From positions 14,119 through 78,118 of the forward strand of contig CAYORM010000008.1 in assembly GCA_964406375.1 (NCBI GenBank): a stretch of 64,000 nt of DNA, written 5' to 3'. The translations under genes were made by a program, and so were the position numbers. Shown in pieces: positions 41,553 to 49,957 of the stretch; the stretch's first letter is position 1, and every line of letters starts with the position of its first letter. The DNA is from CAYORM01 sp964406375. Lineage in GTDB: Bacteria; Pseudomonadota; Alphaproteobacteria; DSM-16000; Inquilinaceae. Below the pieces are notes generated by a model. That model was not told the DNA's origin. It ran no database searches and saw nothing but the letters and a program-made list of their open reading frames with translations.

Positions 41553-44060
41553 ATGAGGGCTGAGGCGCGCGCAGTGGTGATCGGCGGCGGCGTGGTGGGG
41601 GTCAGCACCCTCTACCATCTCGCACGCAAGGGCTGGTCGGATGCGGTGCTGCTCGAGCGGCGCGAGCTGACCTCGGGCTCCACCTGGCACGCGGCCGGGC
41701 TGCTGCCGCTGTTCAATGTCAGCTACTCGGTGGGGCAAATCCACAAATATTCGGTCGCGCTCTACAAGACGCTGGAGGCCGAGACCGGCCAGACGGTGGG
41801 GTTCCGCCAGGTCTCGAACATCCGCCTCGCCCGGACCCGCGACCGCTGGGACGAGTACATGTACTACAAGGGCGTCGCCGACACGATCGGCGTGCCCGTG
41901 GAGGTGCTGACACCGGCCGACGTGGTGGCGCTCTGGCCGCTCTGCGAGACCGAAGGGCTGATCGGGGCGATCCGCCACCCCGAGGACGGCTACATCCAGC
42001 CCGCCGATCTGACCCAGGCGCTCGCCCGCGGCGCCAGGGCGCGCGGCGCGGAAATCTACCGCAACACCACGGTGGTCGGCGTCGAGCGCGAGGGCGGTAT
42101 CTGGCGCGTGAAGACCGACCGCGGCGACATACGCTGCGAGCACATCGTCTGCGCCACCGGCAACTTCGCCCGCCGGACCGGCGCCATGTTCGGGCTCGAC
42201 ATCCCGGTGATGCCGGTCGAGCACCAGTACATCGTCACCGAGCCACACCCGGCGATCCTGGCGCGGCGGGCGCAGGGTCTGCCCGAGATGGGCGTGCTGC
42301 GCGAGAGCGACAGCTCCTGGTACATGCGCGAAGAGAATGGCGGGCTGATCCTCGGCCCCTACGAGAAGGGTGCCCCCGTCTGCTATGTCGACGGGCCGGA
42401 CGAAGCGGCCGAGTACGAGCTGTTCCAGGAGGATCTGGAGCGGCTCGCCCCGCATATCGAGACGGCGATCGCCCGGGTCCCGGCCTTTGGCGAGGTCGGC
42501 GTCAAGAAGGTCTACAACGGCGCCATCGCCTATACGCCCGACGGCAACCCGATCATCGGTCCGGCCTGGGACGTGCCGAATGTCTGGCTGAACGAGGGCC
42601 ACAGCTTCGGGGTCACCGCCGCCGGCGGTGCCGGCTGGCAGCTCGCCGAATGGATCGTCGAGGGCGAGCCCTCGATCGACATGATGGGCGTCGACCCGCG
42701 CCGCTTCGGCCCCTATGCCGGGCGCGGCTATCTGAAGGTGAAGAACGAGGAGGCCTATGCCGCGGTCTTCACCGTCCATTATCCCGACGAGGAGCGGGTC
42801 GCAGCCCGGCCACTGAAGCGCTCGCCCTGCTATGACCGGCTGAAGGCGCTGGGGGCGGTCTTCGGCACCGTCTATGGCTGGGAGCGTCCCGGCTGGTTCG
42901 CGCCCGAGGGCTACGCCCTCTCCGACGCCGAACTCGCCCGCCCCGACGTGCTGCTCGCCGAGAACCACCCGCCCGCCGCCCCGGGCGAGACCCCGCGCGA
43001 GAAGTGGAGCTTCCGGCGCTCGAATTATTTCGAGTTCGTCGGCCGCGAATGCCGCCACGTGCACGAGAAGGTCGGGCTGCTCGACATGTCCGCCTTCGCC
43101 AAATACGAGGTCTCGGGCCCCGGCGCCGAGGCCTGGCTCGAGGGGCTGCTCGCCAACCGGTTACCGAAGAAGCCGGGCCGGCTCGCACTCACCCATCTCC
43201 TGTCGAAAGCGGGCGGCGTGCGCTCGGAGTTCACTGTGTTCCGCGAGGGGCCGGAAAGCTTCTACCTCGTCGGCGCCGGCGCCTTCGAGCGGCACGACTG
43301 GGACGAGTTGCGGCGCGCCCGGCCGCGCGACGGGTCGGTCGAGCTGCAGAAGGTGACGACCCAATACGGCGTCTTCGTCCTCGCCGGGCCGCGGTCACGT
43401 GAACTTCTGTCGCGGCTGACCGACGCCGACCTCTCCAACGCCGCCTTCCCCTGGCTGTCGGGCCGGACGATCGACATCGGCCATGCCCAGGCCCGCGCGC
43501 TGCGTGTCAATTTCGTCGGTGAGCTGGGCTGGGAGCTGCATCACCCGATCGAGATGCAGAACACGATCTTCGACCTGCTGATGGAGGCCGGGCGCGATCT
43601 CGAGCTGCGGCCCTTTGGCATCAAGGCGATGGATTCGCTGCGGATCGAGAAATCCTACCGGTTGATCCCGCGCGAGCTGTCGATCGAGTACAACGCCTAT
43701 GAGAGCGGCCTCGACCGTTTCCTGCGCCCGGAAAAGGGTCCGTTCCGCGGCCGCGAGGGCCTCATCGCCGGCCGGGAGCGGGGCCTCGCCAACCGCTTCG
43801 TCACCCTCGAACTGCTCGATGTCGAGGATGCCGATGCCCGTGGCTCCGAACCGATCCTGAAGGATGGCGAGATCGTCGGCCGGTGCACCTCGGGCGGCTA
43901 TGGCTGGCGCCTCGGCAAGTCGCTCGCCCTCGGCATGGTCCGTCCAGAGCTGGGCGAGGTCGGCACCCGGCTCGAGGTCGTTGTGCTGGGCCGGCGGCAC
44001 GAAGCGGTGGTGATCCCCGAATCGCCCTTCGACCCGGAGAATGAACGGCTGCGCGCCTGA
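41553..44060 (+). CDS. dimethylglycine/sarcosine dehydrogenase-like flavoprotein with folate-binding domain
   Basis: An 835-residue fusion of an N-terminal FAD amine dehydrogenase and a C-terminal aminomethyltransferase (GcvT-like) domain, as in dimethylglycine and sarcosine dehydrogenases. The FAD motif is AVVIGGGVVGVSTLYHLA. ELTSGSTWHAAGLLP holds the His used for covalent FAD attachment in this family. The GcvT half starts about residue 480 and ends with GRCTSGGYGWRLGKSLALGMV. It would oxidise an N-methyl amine and pass the one-carbon unit to tetrahydrofolate. GTG 41547, nearer the GGGAG, is an alternative start. Confidence 0.9.
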   Translation: MRAEARAVVIGGGVVGVSTLYHLARKGWSDAVLLERRELTSGSTWHAAGLLPLFNVSYSVGQIHKYSVALYKTLEAETGQTVGFRQVSNIRLARTRDRWDEYMYYKGVADTIGVPVEVLTPADVVALWPLCETEGLIGAIRHPEDGYIQPADLTQALARGARARGAEIYRNTTVVGVEREGGIWRVKTDRGDIRCEHIVCATGNFARRTGAMFGLDIPVMPVEHQYIVTEPHPAILARRAQGLPEMGVLRESDSSWYMREENGGLILGPYEKGAPVCYVDGPDEAAEYELFQEDLERLAPHIETAIARVPAFGEVGVKKVYNGAIAYTPDGNPIIGPAWDVPNVWLNEGHSFGVTAAGGAGWQLAEWIVEGEPSIDMMGVDPRRFGPYAGRGYLKVKNEEAYAAVFTVHYPDEERVAARPLKRSPCYDRLKALGAVFGTVYGWERPGWFAPEGYALSDAELARPDVLLAENHPPAAPGETPREKWSFRRSNYFEFVGRECRHVHEKVGLLDMSAFAKYEVSGPGAEAWLEGLLANRLPKKPGRLALTHLLSKAGGVRSEFTVFREGPESFYLVGAGAFERHDWDELRRARPRDGSVELQKVTTQYGVFVLAGPRSRELLSRLTDADLSNAAFPWLSGRTIDIGHAQARALRVNFVGELGWELHHPIEMQNTIFDLLMEAGRDLELRPFGIKAMDSLRIEKSYRLIPRELSIEYNAYESGLDRFLRPEKGPFRGREGLIAGRERGLANRFVTLELLDVEDADARGSEPILKDGEIVGRCTSGGYGWRLGKSLALGMVRPELGEVGTRLEVVVLGRRHEAVVIPESPFDPENERLRA

Positions 44061-44154
44061 CGGCGGGCGACGGCGGGGAACCGGCCGGCGCCGGCCGGGT
44101 TCTTCCTGCCGAAGGCAACACAGACCAGCCTTCCCCTTCCTCCCCGTCTCTCCA

Positions 44155-44186
44155 GCCGGCTCCCTTCGGGGAGCCGGCCTTTTCTT
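44155..44186. terminator. strong intrinsic terminator with UUCG loop
   Basis: GCCGGCTCCC pairs with GGGAGCCGGC around a TTCG tetraloop, followed by CTTTTCTT. It ends the flavin dehydrogenase gene and faces the end of the argE-like gene. A second GC-rich palindrome (44078-44102) lies just upstream. Confidence 0.92.
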
Positions 44187-44193
44187 GGGCGCC

Positions 44194-45375
44194 TCAGACG
44201 GTGTCGAGGAAGCGGTCGCGCTCGGCGCGCGCGATCAGACGGTCGAGGAAGGCGTCGCAGCGGCGCAGCTGCTCGATCGCGATCCACTCATCGGGCTTGT
44301 GCGCCTGGACGATCGACCCCGGACCGCAGACGATCGAGGGCAATCCCAGCTCGCGCTGGAACAGGCCGGCCTCGGTCCCGTAAGCGACCTTGCCATGATC
44401 GTTGCGGCCGACCAGCGCCTTCACCGTCGTGGCCAGGGGGTGCTCGGCGGCTAGGTCGAGCGCCGGGTATTCGTAGACCGGCTCGAAGCCGAAGCCCGCC
44501 TGCGGATCGATCGCCTTCATCTGCGGCTCGAGCACCGCACGGGCATGCCCCTCGATGGCGCCGAAGATCGCTTCAGGATCGACCGGGGCGAGGTGGCGGT
44601 ACTCGAAGACGAAATCGCAGGCATTGGGCACGATGTTGACCGCCGTGCCGCCCTCGATGTGGCCGGTCGAGATCGTCGAATGCACGACGTCGTAATCCGC
44701 GTCCACCGGCCCGCTCTCCGCCATCTCCCGCGCCAGTCCGCGGATGAAGACGATGAGCTCGGCGGCATACTCGATGGCGTTGACCGCCTGCGGCGCGAGG
44801 CTCGAATGCGCCTCGCAGCCACGCACATGGCAGCGATAGCCGCGCCCACCCTTATGACCGATCACCGGCCGCATCTCGGTCGGCTCGCCGACGATGCAGA
44901 GGGCCGGCCGCACCGGCAGGGTCGCGACATGGGCCAGCAGATGGCGGACACCGGTGCAGCCCACCTCCTCGTCGAAGGAGAAGGCAAGGTGGAACGGCGT
45001 CTTCAGATCGGCCGCGAGCATCCGCGGCACCGCCGCCAGGGCCGCGGCGACGAAGCCCTTCATGTCGGCTGCGCCGCGGCCGAAAAGCCGCCCGTCACGC
45101 TCGACCATGGTGAAGGGATCGGAGGTCCAGTCCTGCCCGTCGACCGGCACCACGTCGGTATGGCCGGACAGGATGACACCGGGCCGGTCCGCCGGGCCGA
45201 TCGTCGCCCAGAGATTGGCCTTGGTGCCGCAGGGGCTTGCGACCAACTCGGCCGTGACACCCCATTCCGCGAGGATGTCGCGGATGCGGTGGATCAGCGG
45301 CAGGTTGGACAACCGGCTCGTGGTGTCGAAGCCGATCAGCTCGCCGAGCAGCGAGACGGTGTCGCGGCCGCTCAT
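44194..45375 (-). CDS. argE: acetylornithine deacetylase-like M20 metallohydrolase
   Basis: A 393-residue M20 dizinc amidohydrolase of the ArgE type. Metal motifs: SGHTDVVPVDGQDW (His, Asp), GAADMKGF (bridging Asp) and FSFDEEVGCTG (catalytic Glu pair), with YGTEAGLFQ and VCGPGSIVQAHKPDEWI near the end. I chose ATG 45375, which overlaps the DUF1028 stop and has GGGAGG 6 nt upstream. It is the last gene of a dipeptide-transporter operon, so N-acyl amino acids or peptides, rather than biosynthetic N-acetylornithine, may be the real substrate. Confidence 0.87.
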   Translation of the reverse strand: MSGRDTVSLLGELIGFDTTSRLSNLPLIHRIRDILAEWGVTAELVASPCGTKANLWATIGPADRPGVILSGHTDVVPVDGQDWTSDPFTMVERDGRLFGRGAADMKGFVAAALAAVPRMLAADLKTPFHLAFSFDEEVGCTGVRHLLAHVATLPVRPALCIVGEPTEMRPVIGHKGGRGYRCHVRGCEAHSSLAPQAVNAIEYAAELIVFIRGLAREMAESGPVDADYDVVHSTISTGHIEGGTAVNIVPNACDFVFEYRHLAPVDPEAIFGAIEGHARAVLEPQMKAIDPQAGFGFEPVYEYPALDLAAEHPLATTVKALVGRNDHGKVAYGTEAGLFQRELGLPSIVCGPGSIVQAHKPDEWIAIEQLRRCDAFLDRLIARAERDRFLDTV

Positions 45376-46112
45376 CACAGGCCTCCCCCGCCGCCGGGCC
45401 GGTAGGGCGGCGGCCGCAGAATCATCTCGGTGACCGCCGCCGGCAGCGGGCTGCCGGAATCCGTCCGGCTCGGAAGCCCGCCGACGAAGGGGAGCAGCTG
45501 ATGGCGCGCCACCTCAAAGACGCGGCGCAGTTCGGCAACCGGGTGGCGGTGCTCGTCGACCCGGAGATCGAGCCAGGGATAGGCCTCCTTCCAATAGACC
45601 TTGATGACCGCCGACTGTTTGCCGCGCTTGTCGCCGCCGGCCGCCTGCCCGGCCTCGAGCGCCACCAGGAGCCGCTCTGGCAGGTCAAGCGCGTCGGTAC
45701 GCAGGAAGGCGGCCTCCATTGCGGCGATCGTCTCCTCGCCGGTCAGCATGTTGCCCTGGACGGCATAATCCGGCCCGGTGCGGTGCCCACACCAGGGCAC
45801 GCAGTCGGAACCCGTCCAGGCGGCGGAGCGGCCCTCGGCGTCGACGATGCCGACCTGACGGACGTTCCGCCCCTCATCGCCCGCGATCAGCGTCTCGAGC
45901 GTTTCCGCGGCACTCTTCCCCTCGGCCAGCAGCGGCAGCCCGTCGATGCCGAGATAGGGGTTCACCCAGGACTGCGTGGCGATGGCGCCGACGCCCGGCG
46001 CCGCGAAGGGACAAAGCCCGCCGACGGCGGGTACGGCGGTCGACACCGCGACGCCGAACATGCCGGTGCGCGCGCAGCGGGCGGCGATCGAGAAGGTGGC
46101 GAGATGGATCAT
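45375..46112 (-). CDS. DUF1028 family (putative Ntn-hydrolase-like) protein
   Basis: A 245-residue DUF1028 protein. The family start MIHLATFSIAARCARTGMFGVAVSTAVPAVGGLCPFA and the ATQSWVNPYLG segment are typical, as is GNMLTGEETIAAM. The fold is thought to relate to Ntn hydrolases; proven activity is lacking to my knowledge. Start overlaps the DppF-type ATPase stop by 4 bp and its stop overlaps the argE start, so it is tightly coupled with peptide uptake and deacylation. A peptidase or amidase role is inferred. Confidence 0.88.
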   Translation of the reverse strand: MIHLATFSIAARCARTGMFGVAVSTAVPAVGGLCPFAAPGVGAIATQSWVNPYLGIDGLPLLAEGKSAAETLETLIAGDEGRNVRQVGIVDAEGRSAAWTGSDCVPWCGHRTGPDYAVQGNMLTGEETIAAMEAAFLRTDALDLPERLLVALEAGQAAGGDKRGKQSAVIKVYWKEAYPWLDLRVDEHRHPVAELRRVFEVARHQLLPFVGGLPSRTDSGSPLPAAVTEMILRPPPYRPGGGGGL

Positions 46113-46981
46113 GCTCCTCCGCTCCTCGCTTGCGGATTGGGGGATTCGTTGTACCGCGGCGCGGTGGCCGGGTCGGCAGAATTGCGTGCACCGAGATCGG
46201 GGACCGCGGCGAGCAGGGCGCGCGTATATTCGTGGCGAGGCGCCGCGAACAGCGCCGCCGCCTCGCCCTCCTCCACCAACCGTCCCTGGCGCATCACCGC
46301 GACGCGGTCGGCGACATAGCGGATCACGCCGAGATTGTGGCTGACGAAGATCGAGGTCAGGCCGAGCTCGCGCCCGGTCTCCTTGAACAGGTTCAGGATC
46401 TGCGCCTGGACCGATACGTCGAGGGCCGAGGTCGGCTCATCCGCCAGGACGAGCGCCGGGCGCAGGATGATCGCGCGGGCGATCGCCACGCGCTGGCGCT
46501 GCCCGCCCGAGAGCTGGTGCGGCAGACGGTCGGCCATGCGCGGGTCGAGGCCGACCCGTTCCAGGGTCTCGCCGACCAGGGTACGGCGCGAGGCGCGCGT
46601 GCCGACATCGTGCACCTCGAGCGGCGCTGCCAGCACCTTGCCGATCGTCTGCCGCGGGTTGAAGGAGGAGGTCGGGTCCTGGAACACCGCCTGCATGCGG
46701 CGGCGGAGCGCCTTGAGCTCGCTGCCGCCGAGGGCCCAGACGTCACGCCCTTCGACGAGGATCGTCCCCGTGGTCGGCCGGATCAGCCGCAGCACCATGC
46801 GCAGCAGCGTCGATTTGCCCGAGCCGCTCTCGCCGACGATGCCGAGCGTTTCGCCGGGCGCCACGGTGAGGCTGACCCCGTCGACCGCTCGCGGGCCTGT
46901 CTCAATCGATCCGAACAGCCCCCGGCTGCCGAACGCCTTGGAGACGTCGCGGATCTCGACGAGCGCGCCGCTGCCGCTCAT
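46109..46981 (-). CDS. oligo/dipeptide ABC transporter ATPase, DppF-like
   Basis: A 290-residue ATPase of the OppF/DppF class: Walker A GIVGESGSGKSTLLRMVL, Q-loop VFQDPTSSFNPRQTI, signature LSGGQRQRVAIARAI, Walker B LVLADEPTSALDVSVQAQ and the H-loop in FVSHNLGVIRY. The C-terminal region is short and lacks the Cys-rich tail its DppD partner carries. ATG 46981 overlaps the DppD stop. Both ATPases are needed to drive the DppBC permease pair. Confidence 0.92.
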   Translation of the reverse strand: MSGSGALVEIRDVSKAFGSRGLFGSIETGPRAVDGVSLTVAPGETLGIVGESGSGKSTLLRMVLRLIRPTTGTILVEGRDVWALGGSELKALRRRMQAVFQDPTSSFNPRQTIGKVLAAPLEVHDVGTRASRRTLVGETLERVGLDPRMADRLPHQLSGGQRQRVAIARAIILRPALVLADEPTSALDVSVQAQILNLFKETGRELGLTSIFVSHNLGVIRYVADRVAVMRQGRLVEEGEAAALFAAPRHEYTRALLAAVPDLGARNSADPATAPRYNESPNPQARSGGA

Positions 46982-48009
46982 GCCGCTTCTCCCGCGCGCC
47001 AGCAGGCCGCGTGCTGGGCCTCGCCCACCGGCTCGAGCGGCGGCGCCTCGGAACAGCGCTCGATCCGCAACGGGCAGCGATCGGCGAAACGGCATCCCGG
47101 CGGCAGGTCGAGCGGTGAGGGAATCTGGCCAGGGATCGCCGCGAGCGCGCCCTCGGCGACCGACGCGATGGTCGGTGTCGCGCGCAGCAGCGCCCGCGTA
47201 TAGGGATGCGCCGGGCTGTCGAACAGGGCATCGACCGGACCGCTTTCGACGATCGTGCCGGCATACATCACATAGACCCAGTCGCAGAGCGAGGCGACGA
47301 CACCGAGATCGTGGGTGATGAACAGGATCGAGGTGGCACTGCGGTCGCGGATCTCGCGCAGCAGCGACAGCACCTGGGCCTGCACCGTCACATCCAGCGC
47401 CGTTGTCGGCTCGTCGGCGATCAACAGCTCCGGATCGAGCGCCAGCCCCATCGCGATCATCGCGCGCTGCTGCATGCCGCCGGAGAACTGGTGAGGATAT
47501 TCCTGCGCCCGGCGCTCCGGCTCGCGCAGATGCACCGCGCCCAGCAGCTCGACCGCCCGGGCCTTAGCGCGCTCCCAGCGGGTGGCCCGATGCAGCACCA
47601 GCGGCTCGCCGACCTGGAAGCCGACGCGGAGCGTCGGGTTCAGCGCCCGCAGCGCATCCTGCGGGATCAGCGCGATGCGGTCGCCGCGCAGCGCCCGCCG
47701 CTCGGCCTCGGACAGACCGATCAGCTCGCGCCCGGCGAGTGCCACCGAGCCCGAGGCGACACGGGCACGTTTGGGCGCGAGGCCGAGGGCGGTCATAGCG
47801 GTGATCGACTTGCCGCTGCCCGACTCGCCGATCACGCCGACGATCTCGCCGGGCCAGACATCGAGTCCGACGCGGTCGACGACCCGCGAGATGCCGCGCC
47901 GGGTCGTGAACTCGACCGTCAGGTCGCGGATGGCGAGCGTCGGTGGGCGATCGTCGCGGGCGTGGCGACGCTTTGGATCGCGGCGCGGGGCGGTCTCCTG
48001 CGCAGCCAT
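46978..48009 (-). CDS. oligo/dipeptide ABC transporter ATPase, DppD-like
   Basis: A 343-residue ATPase of the OppD/DppD class. Walker A is GVIGESGSGKSITAMTALGL, the signature FSGGMQQRAMIAMGL, Walker B LLIADEPTTALDVTVQAQ. The C-terminal oligopeptide-transporter domain has the expected Cys pattern (PPGCRFADRCPLRIERC, later AACW), which binds a 4Fe-4S cluster in known relatives. One base separates its start from the DppC stop. Confidence 0.92.
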   Translation of the reverse strand: MAAQETAPRRDPKRRHARDDRPPTLAIRDLTVEFTTRRGISRVVDRVGLDVWPGEIVGVIGESGSGKSITAMTALGLAPKRARVASGSVALAGRELIGLSEAERRALRGDRIALIPQDALRALNPTLRVGFQVGEPLVLHRATRWERAKARAVELLGAVHLREPERRAQEYPHQFSGGMQQRAMIAMGLALDPELLIADEPTTALDVTVQAQVLSLLREIRDRSATSILFITHDLGVVASLCDWVYVMYAGTIVESGPVDALFDSPAHPYTRALLRATPTIASVAEGALAAIPGQIPSPLDLPPGCRFADRCPLRIERCSEAPPLEPVGEAQHAACWRAGEAA

Positions 48010-48010
48010 C

Positions 48011-48883
48011 TCACTCCTTCATGTGCGGGTCGAACAGGTCGCGCAACCCGTCGCCGAGCAGATTGAAGCCGAGCACGGTGAGGAACATCGCCATACCGGG
48101 CACGATCGAGAGCCATGGGGCCTGGGCCATGAAGCCGCGGCCGGTGTTCAGCATATTGCCCCAGGAGGGCTCCGGCGGCTGCGCACCGAGGCCGAGGAAG
48201 CTGAGGGCGGATTCGAGAAGGACGGCATAGGCGAAGGCGACGGCCGCCTCGACGACGAGCGGGGCGAGGATGTTCGGCAGGATCTCGCGCAGCAGGATCC
48301 GGCCGTCGCTCATCCCGATGGTGCGCGCCGCCTCGACATATTGCTGGCGCAGCACCGCCTGGGTGGAGGCACGGGCCAGCCGCGCGAAGCCGGGGATGAA
48401 GATGATGCCGATCGCCACCATGGCGTTGAGAATCGAGGTGCCGAGGCTCGCCATCAGCACCACCGCGAGCAGGATCGCGGGGAAGGAGAAGACGAGCTCC
48501 ATCAGCCGCATCAGCACCATGTCGACGACGCCGCCGAAATAGGCGGCGACGAGGCCAATCAGCGTGCCGCCGATCAGCCCGACACCGACCGCGACCAGCG
48601 CCACTTCGACGGAGATGCGGGCGGCGAAGATCGTCCGCGCCAGCACGTCGCGGCCGAGCTCGTCGGTGCCGAGCCAATGCGCCGCGCTCGGCCCCTGCAG
48701 CATCGCCGCGACGTCGAGATCATAGGGCGAGTAGGGTGCGACCCAGGGGGCGAACAGCGCCGTCGCCAGGACCAGCGCAACGAGTGTGCCGCCGATCGCG
48801 AGCAGGCCCCAGCGTCGCCAGGCATAGGCGAGCGCGGCGCCGCGGGGCGCGGCCGTACCGGTCTGCATCCGCGTCAGGCTCAC
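48011..48883 (-). CDS. oligo/dipeptide ABC transporter permease, DppC-like
   Basis: A 290-residue inner-membrane permease: N-terminal helix at about 30-50, then the GTDELGRDVLARTIFAARIS motif typical of DppC/OppC, and the EAA loop (VEAARTIGMSDGRILLREILPNI) near residue 188. The start GTG 48883 overlaps the DppB stop (GTGA). Confidence 0.92.
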   Translation of the reverse strand: MSLTRMQTGTAAPRGAALAYAWRRWGLLAIGGTLVALVLATALFAPWVAPYSPYDLDVAAMLQGPSAAHWLGTDELGRDVLARTIFAARISVEVALVAVGVGLIGGTLIGLVAAYFGGVVDMVLMRLMELVFSFPAILLAVVLMASLGTSILNAMVAIGIIFIPGFARLARASTQAVLRQQYVEAARTIGMSDGRILLREILPNILAPLVVEAAVAFAYAVLLESALSFLGLGAQPPEPSWGNMLNTGRGFMAQAPWLSIVPGMAMFLTVLGFNLLGDGLRDLFDPHMKE

Positions 48884-49833
48884 GAGGATTTCGCCTTGAC
48901 CTGCCGCGGGTCGAGAAGCGTTGCGGCGAGGTCGACGAGGAGGTTGATGGTCAGCACGACGAGGGTGATGACCAGTGCCGCGGCGAGCAGCACGGGATAG
49001 TCGCGGTTGATGATGCCGACGAGCACGAGCGAGCCGATGCCCGGCAACAGGAAGATCTCCTCGATGATGACGACCCCGCCGACGAGAAAGCCGAACTCGA
49101 CGGCCGCGACGGTCAGATAGGGGATGAGCGCGTTACGCAGCGCGTGCCGCCACAGCACCACGCTCTCCGTCGCACCCTTGGCATGGGCGGTCCGGATGAA
49201 GTCGGTGGTCAGCACCTCGAGCATCGAGGTGCGCATGATGCGGGTCAGGAGCGCCGAGGAGACGACGCCGAGCGCCACCGCCGGCATGGCCATCTGCTTG
49301 AGGTTCATCCACAGATCGGTGGCGATCGGCGTGAAGCCGCCCGGCGGCAGCCAGCGCAGCGTCAGCGTGAAGACGAGGACGAGCAGCGTCGCGAGCCAGA
49401 AATTCGGGATCGCCCCCATCACCGTCGCCAGGAAGGAGATCGTCGTGTCGGCCAGCCTGCGATGGCGCATCGCGGCCCAGGCGCCGAGCGGCACGGCGAT
49501 CAAATTGGCGATGAGGAAGGCCAGGAAGGCGAGCTCGAGCGTCACCGGCAGCCGCGCCAGCACCTCCGGCCCGACCGGGACATGGTTTTGGAAGCTGACG
49601 CCGAAATCACCCTGGACGGCTCGGCCGAGCCACTCGAGATACTGCTCGAGGAGGGGCCGGTCGAGCCCGTGCTGGTGCTCGAACCGGGCGATCGCCTGCG
49701 GCGTGGCGTCGATGCCCAGCGCCGCCTTGGCGGCCGAACCCGGCACCACATTGATCGTGATGAACAGGACGACCGAGGCGGCGAGCAGCGTCAGCACGAA
49801 GGCGACGAGCCGCGTCGCCACGAGCCTGATCAT
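48880..49833 (-). CDS. oligo/dipeptide ABC transporter permease, DppB-like
   Basis: A 317-residue permease with the DppB pattern: first helix at 10-30, HGLDRPLLEQYLEWLGRAVQGDFGVSF after it, and the EAA loop (IRTAHAKGATESVVLWRHALRNALIP) near residue 215. I chose ATG 49833; the frame extends to 49884 but the added residues are Pro/Arg-rich and precede the normal N-terminus. A 124-bp gap with a hairpin separates it from the binding-protein gene. Confidence 0.92.
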   Translation of the reverse strand: MIRLVATRLVAFVLTLLAASVVLFITINVVPGSAAKAALGIDATPQAIARFEHQHGLDRPLLEQYLEWLGRAVQGDFGVSFQNHVPVGPEVLARLPVTLELAFLAFLIANLIAVPLGAWAAMRHRRLADTTISFLATVMGAIPNFWLATLLVLVFTLTLRWLPPGGFTPIATDLWMNLKQMAMPAVALGVVSSALLTRIMRTSMLEVLTTDFIRTAHAKGATESVVLWRHALRNALIPYLTVAAVEFGFLVGGVVIIEEIFLLPGIGSLVLVGIINRDYPVLLAAALVITLVVLTINLLVDLAATLLDPRQVKAKSS

Positions 49834-49889
49834 CGCGCGGCTCCGCCGCCGTGCGACGCGCGGGTACGGAACGGGGGGGCACAAGGGCA

Positions 49890-49914
49890 GGCGGGCGGCA
49901 CTCGGCCGCCCGCC
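49890..49914 (-). terminator. intercistronic hairpin between DppA and DppB
   Basis: GGCGGGCGGC pairs with GCCGCCCGCC around a 5-nt loop, without a U-run. It lies between the binding-protein gene and the first permease and may cap the abundant dppA mRNA, as at 18237 in the other transporter. Confidence 0.5.
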
Positions 49915-49957
49915 CCCAACTCCGCCGCCCGCCCGATGCTATGCGGTACGGTCCCGA

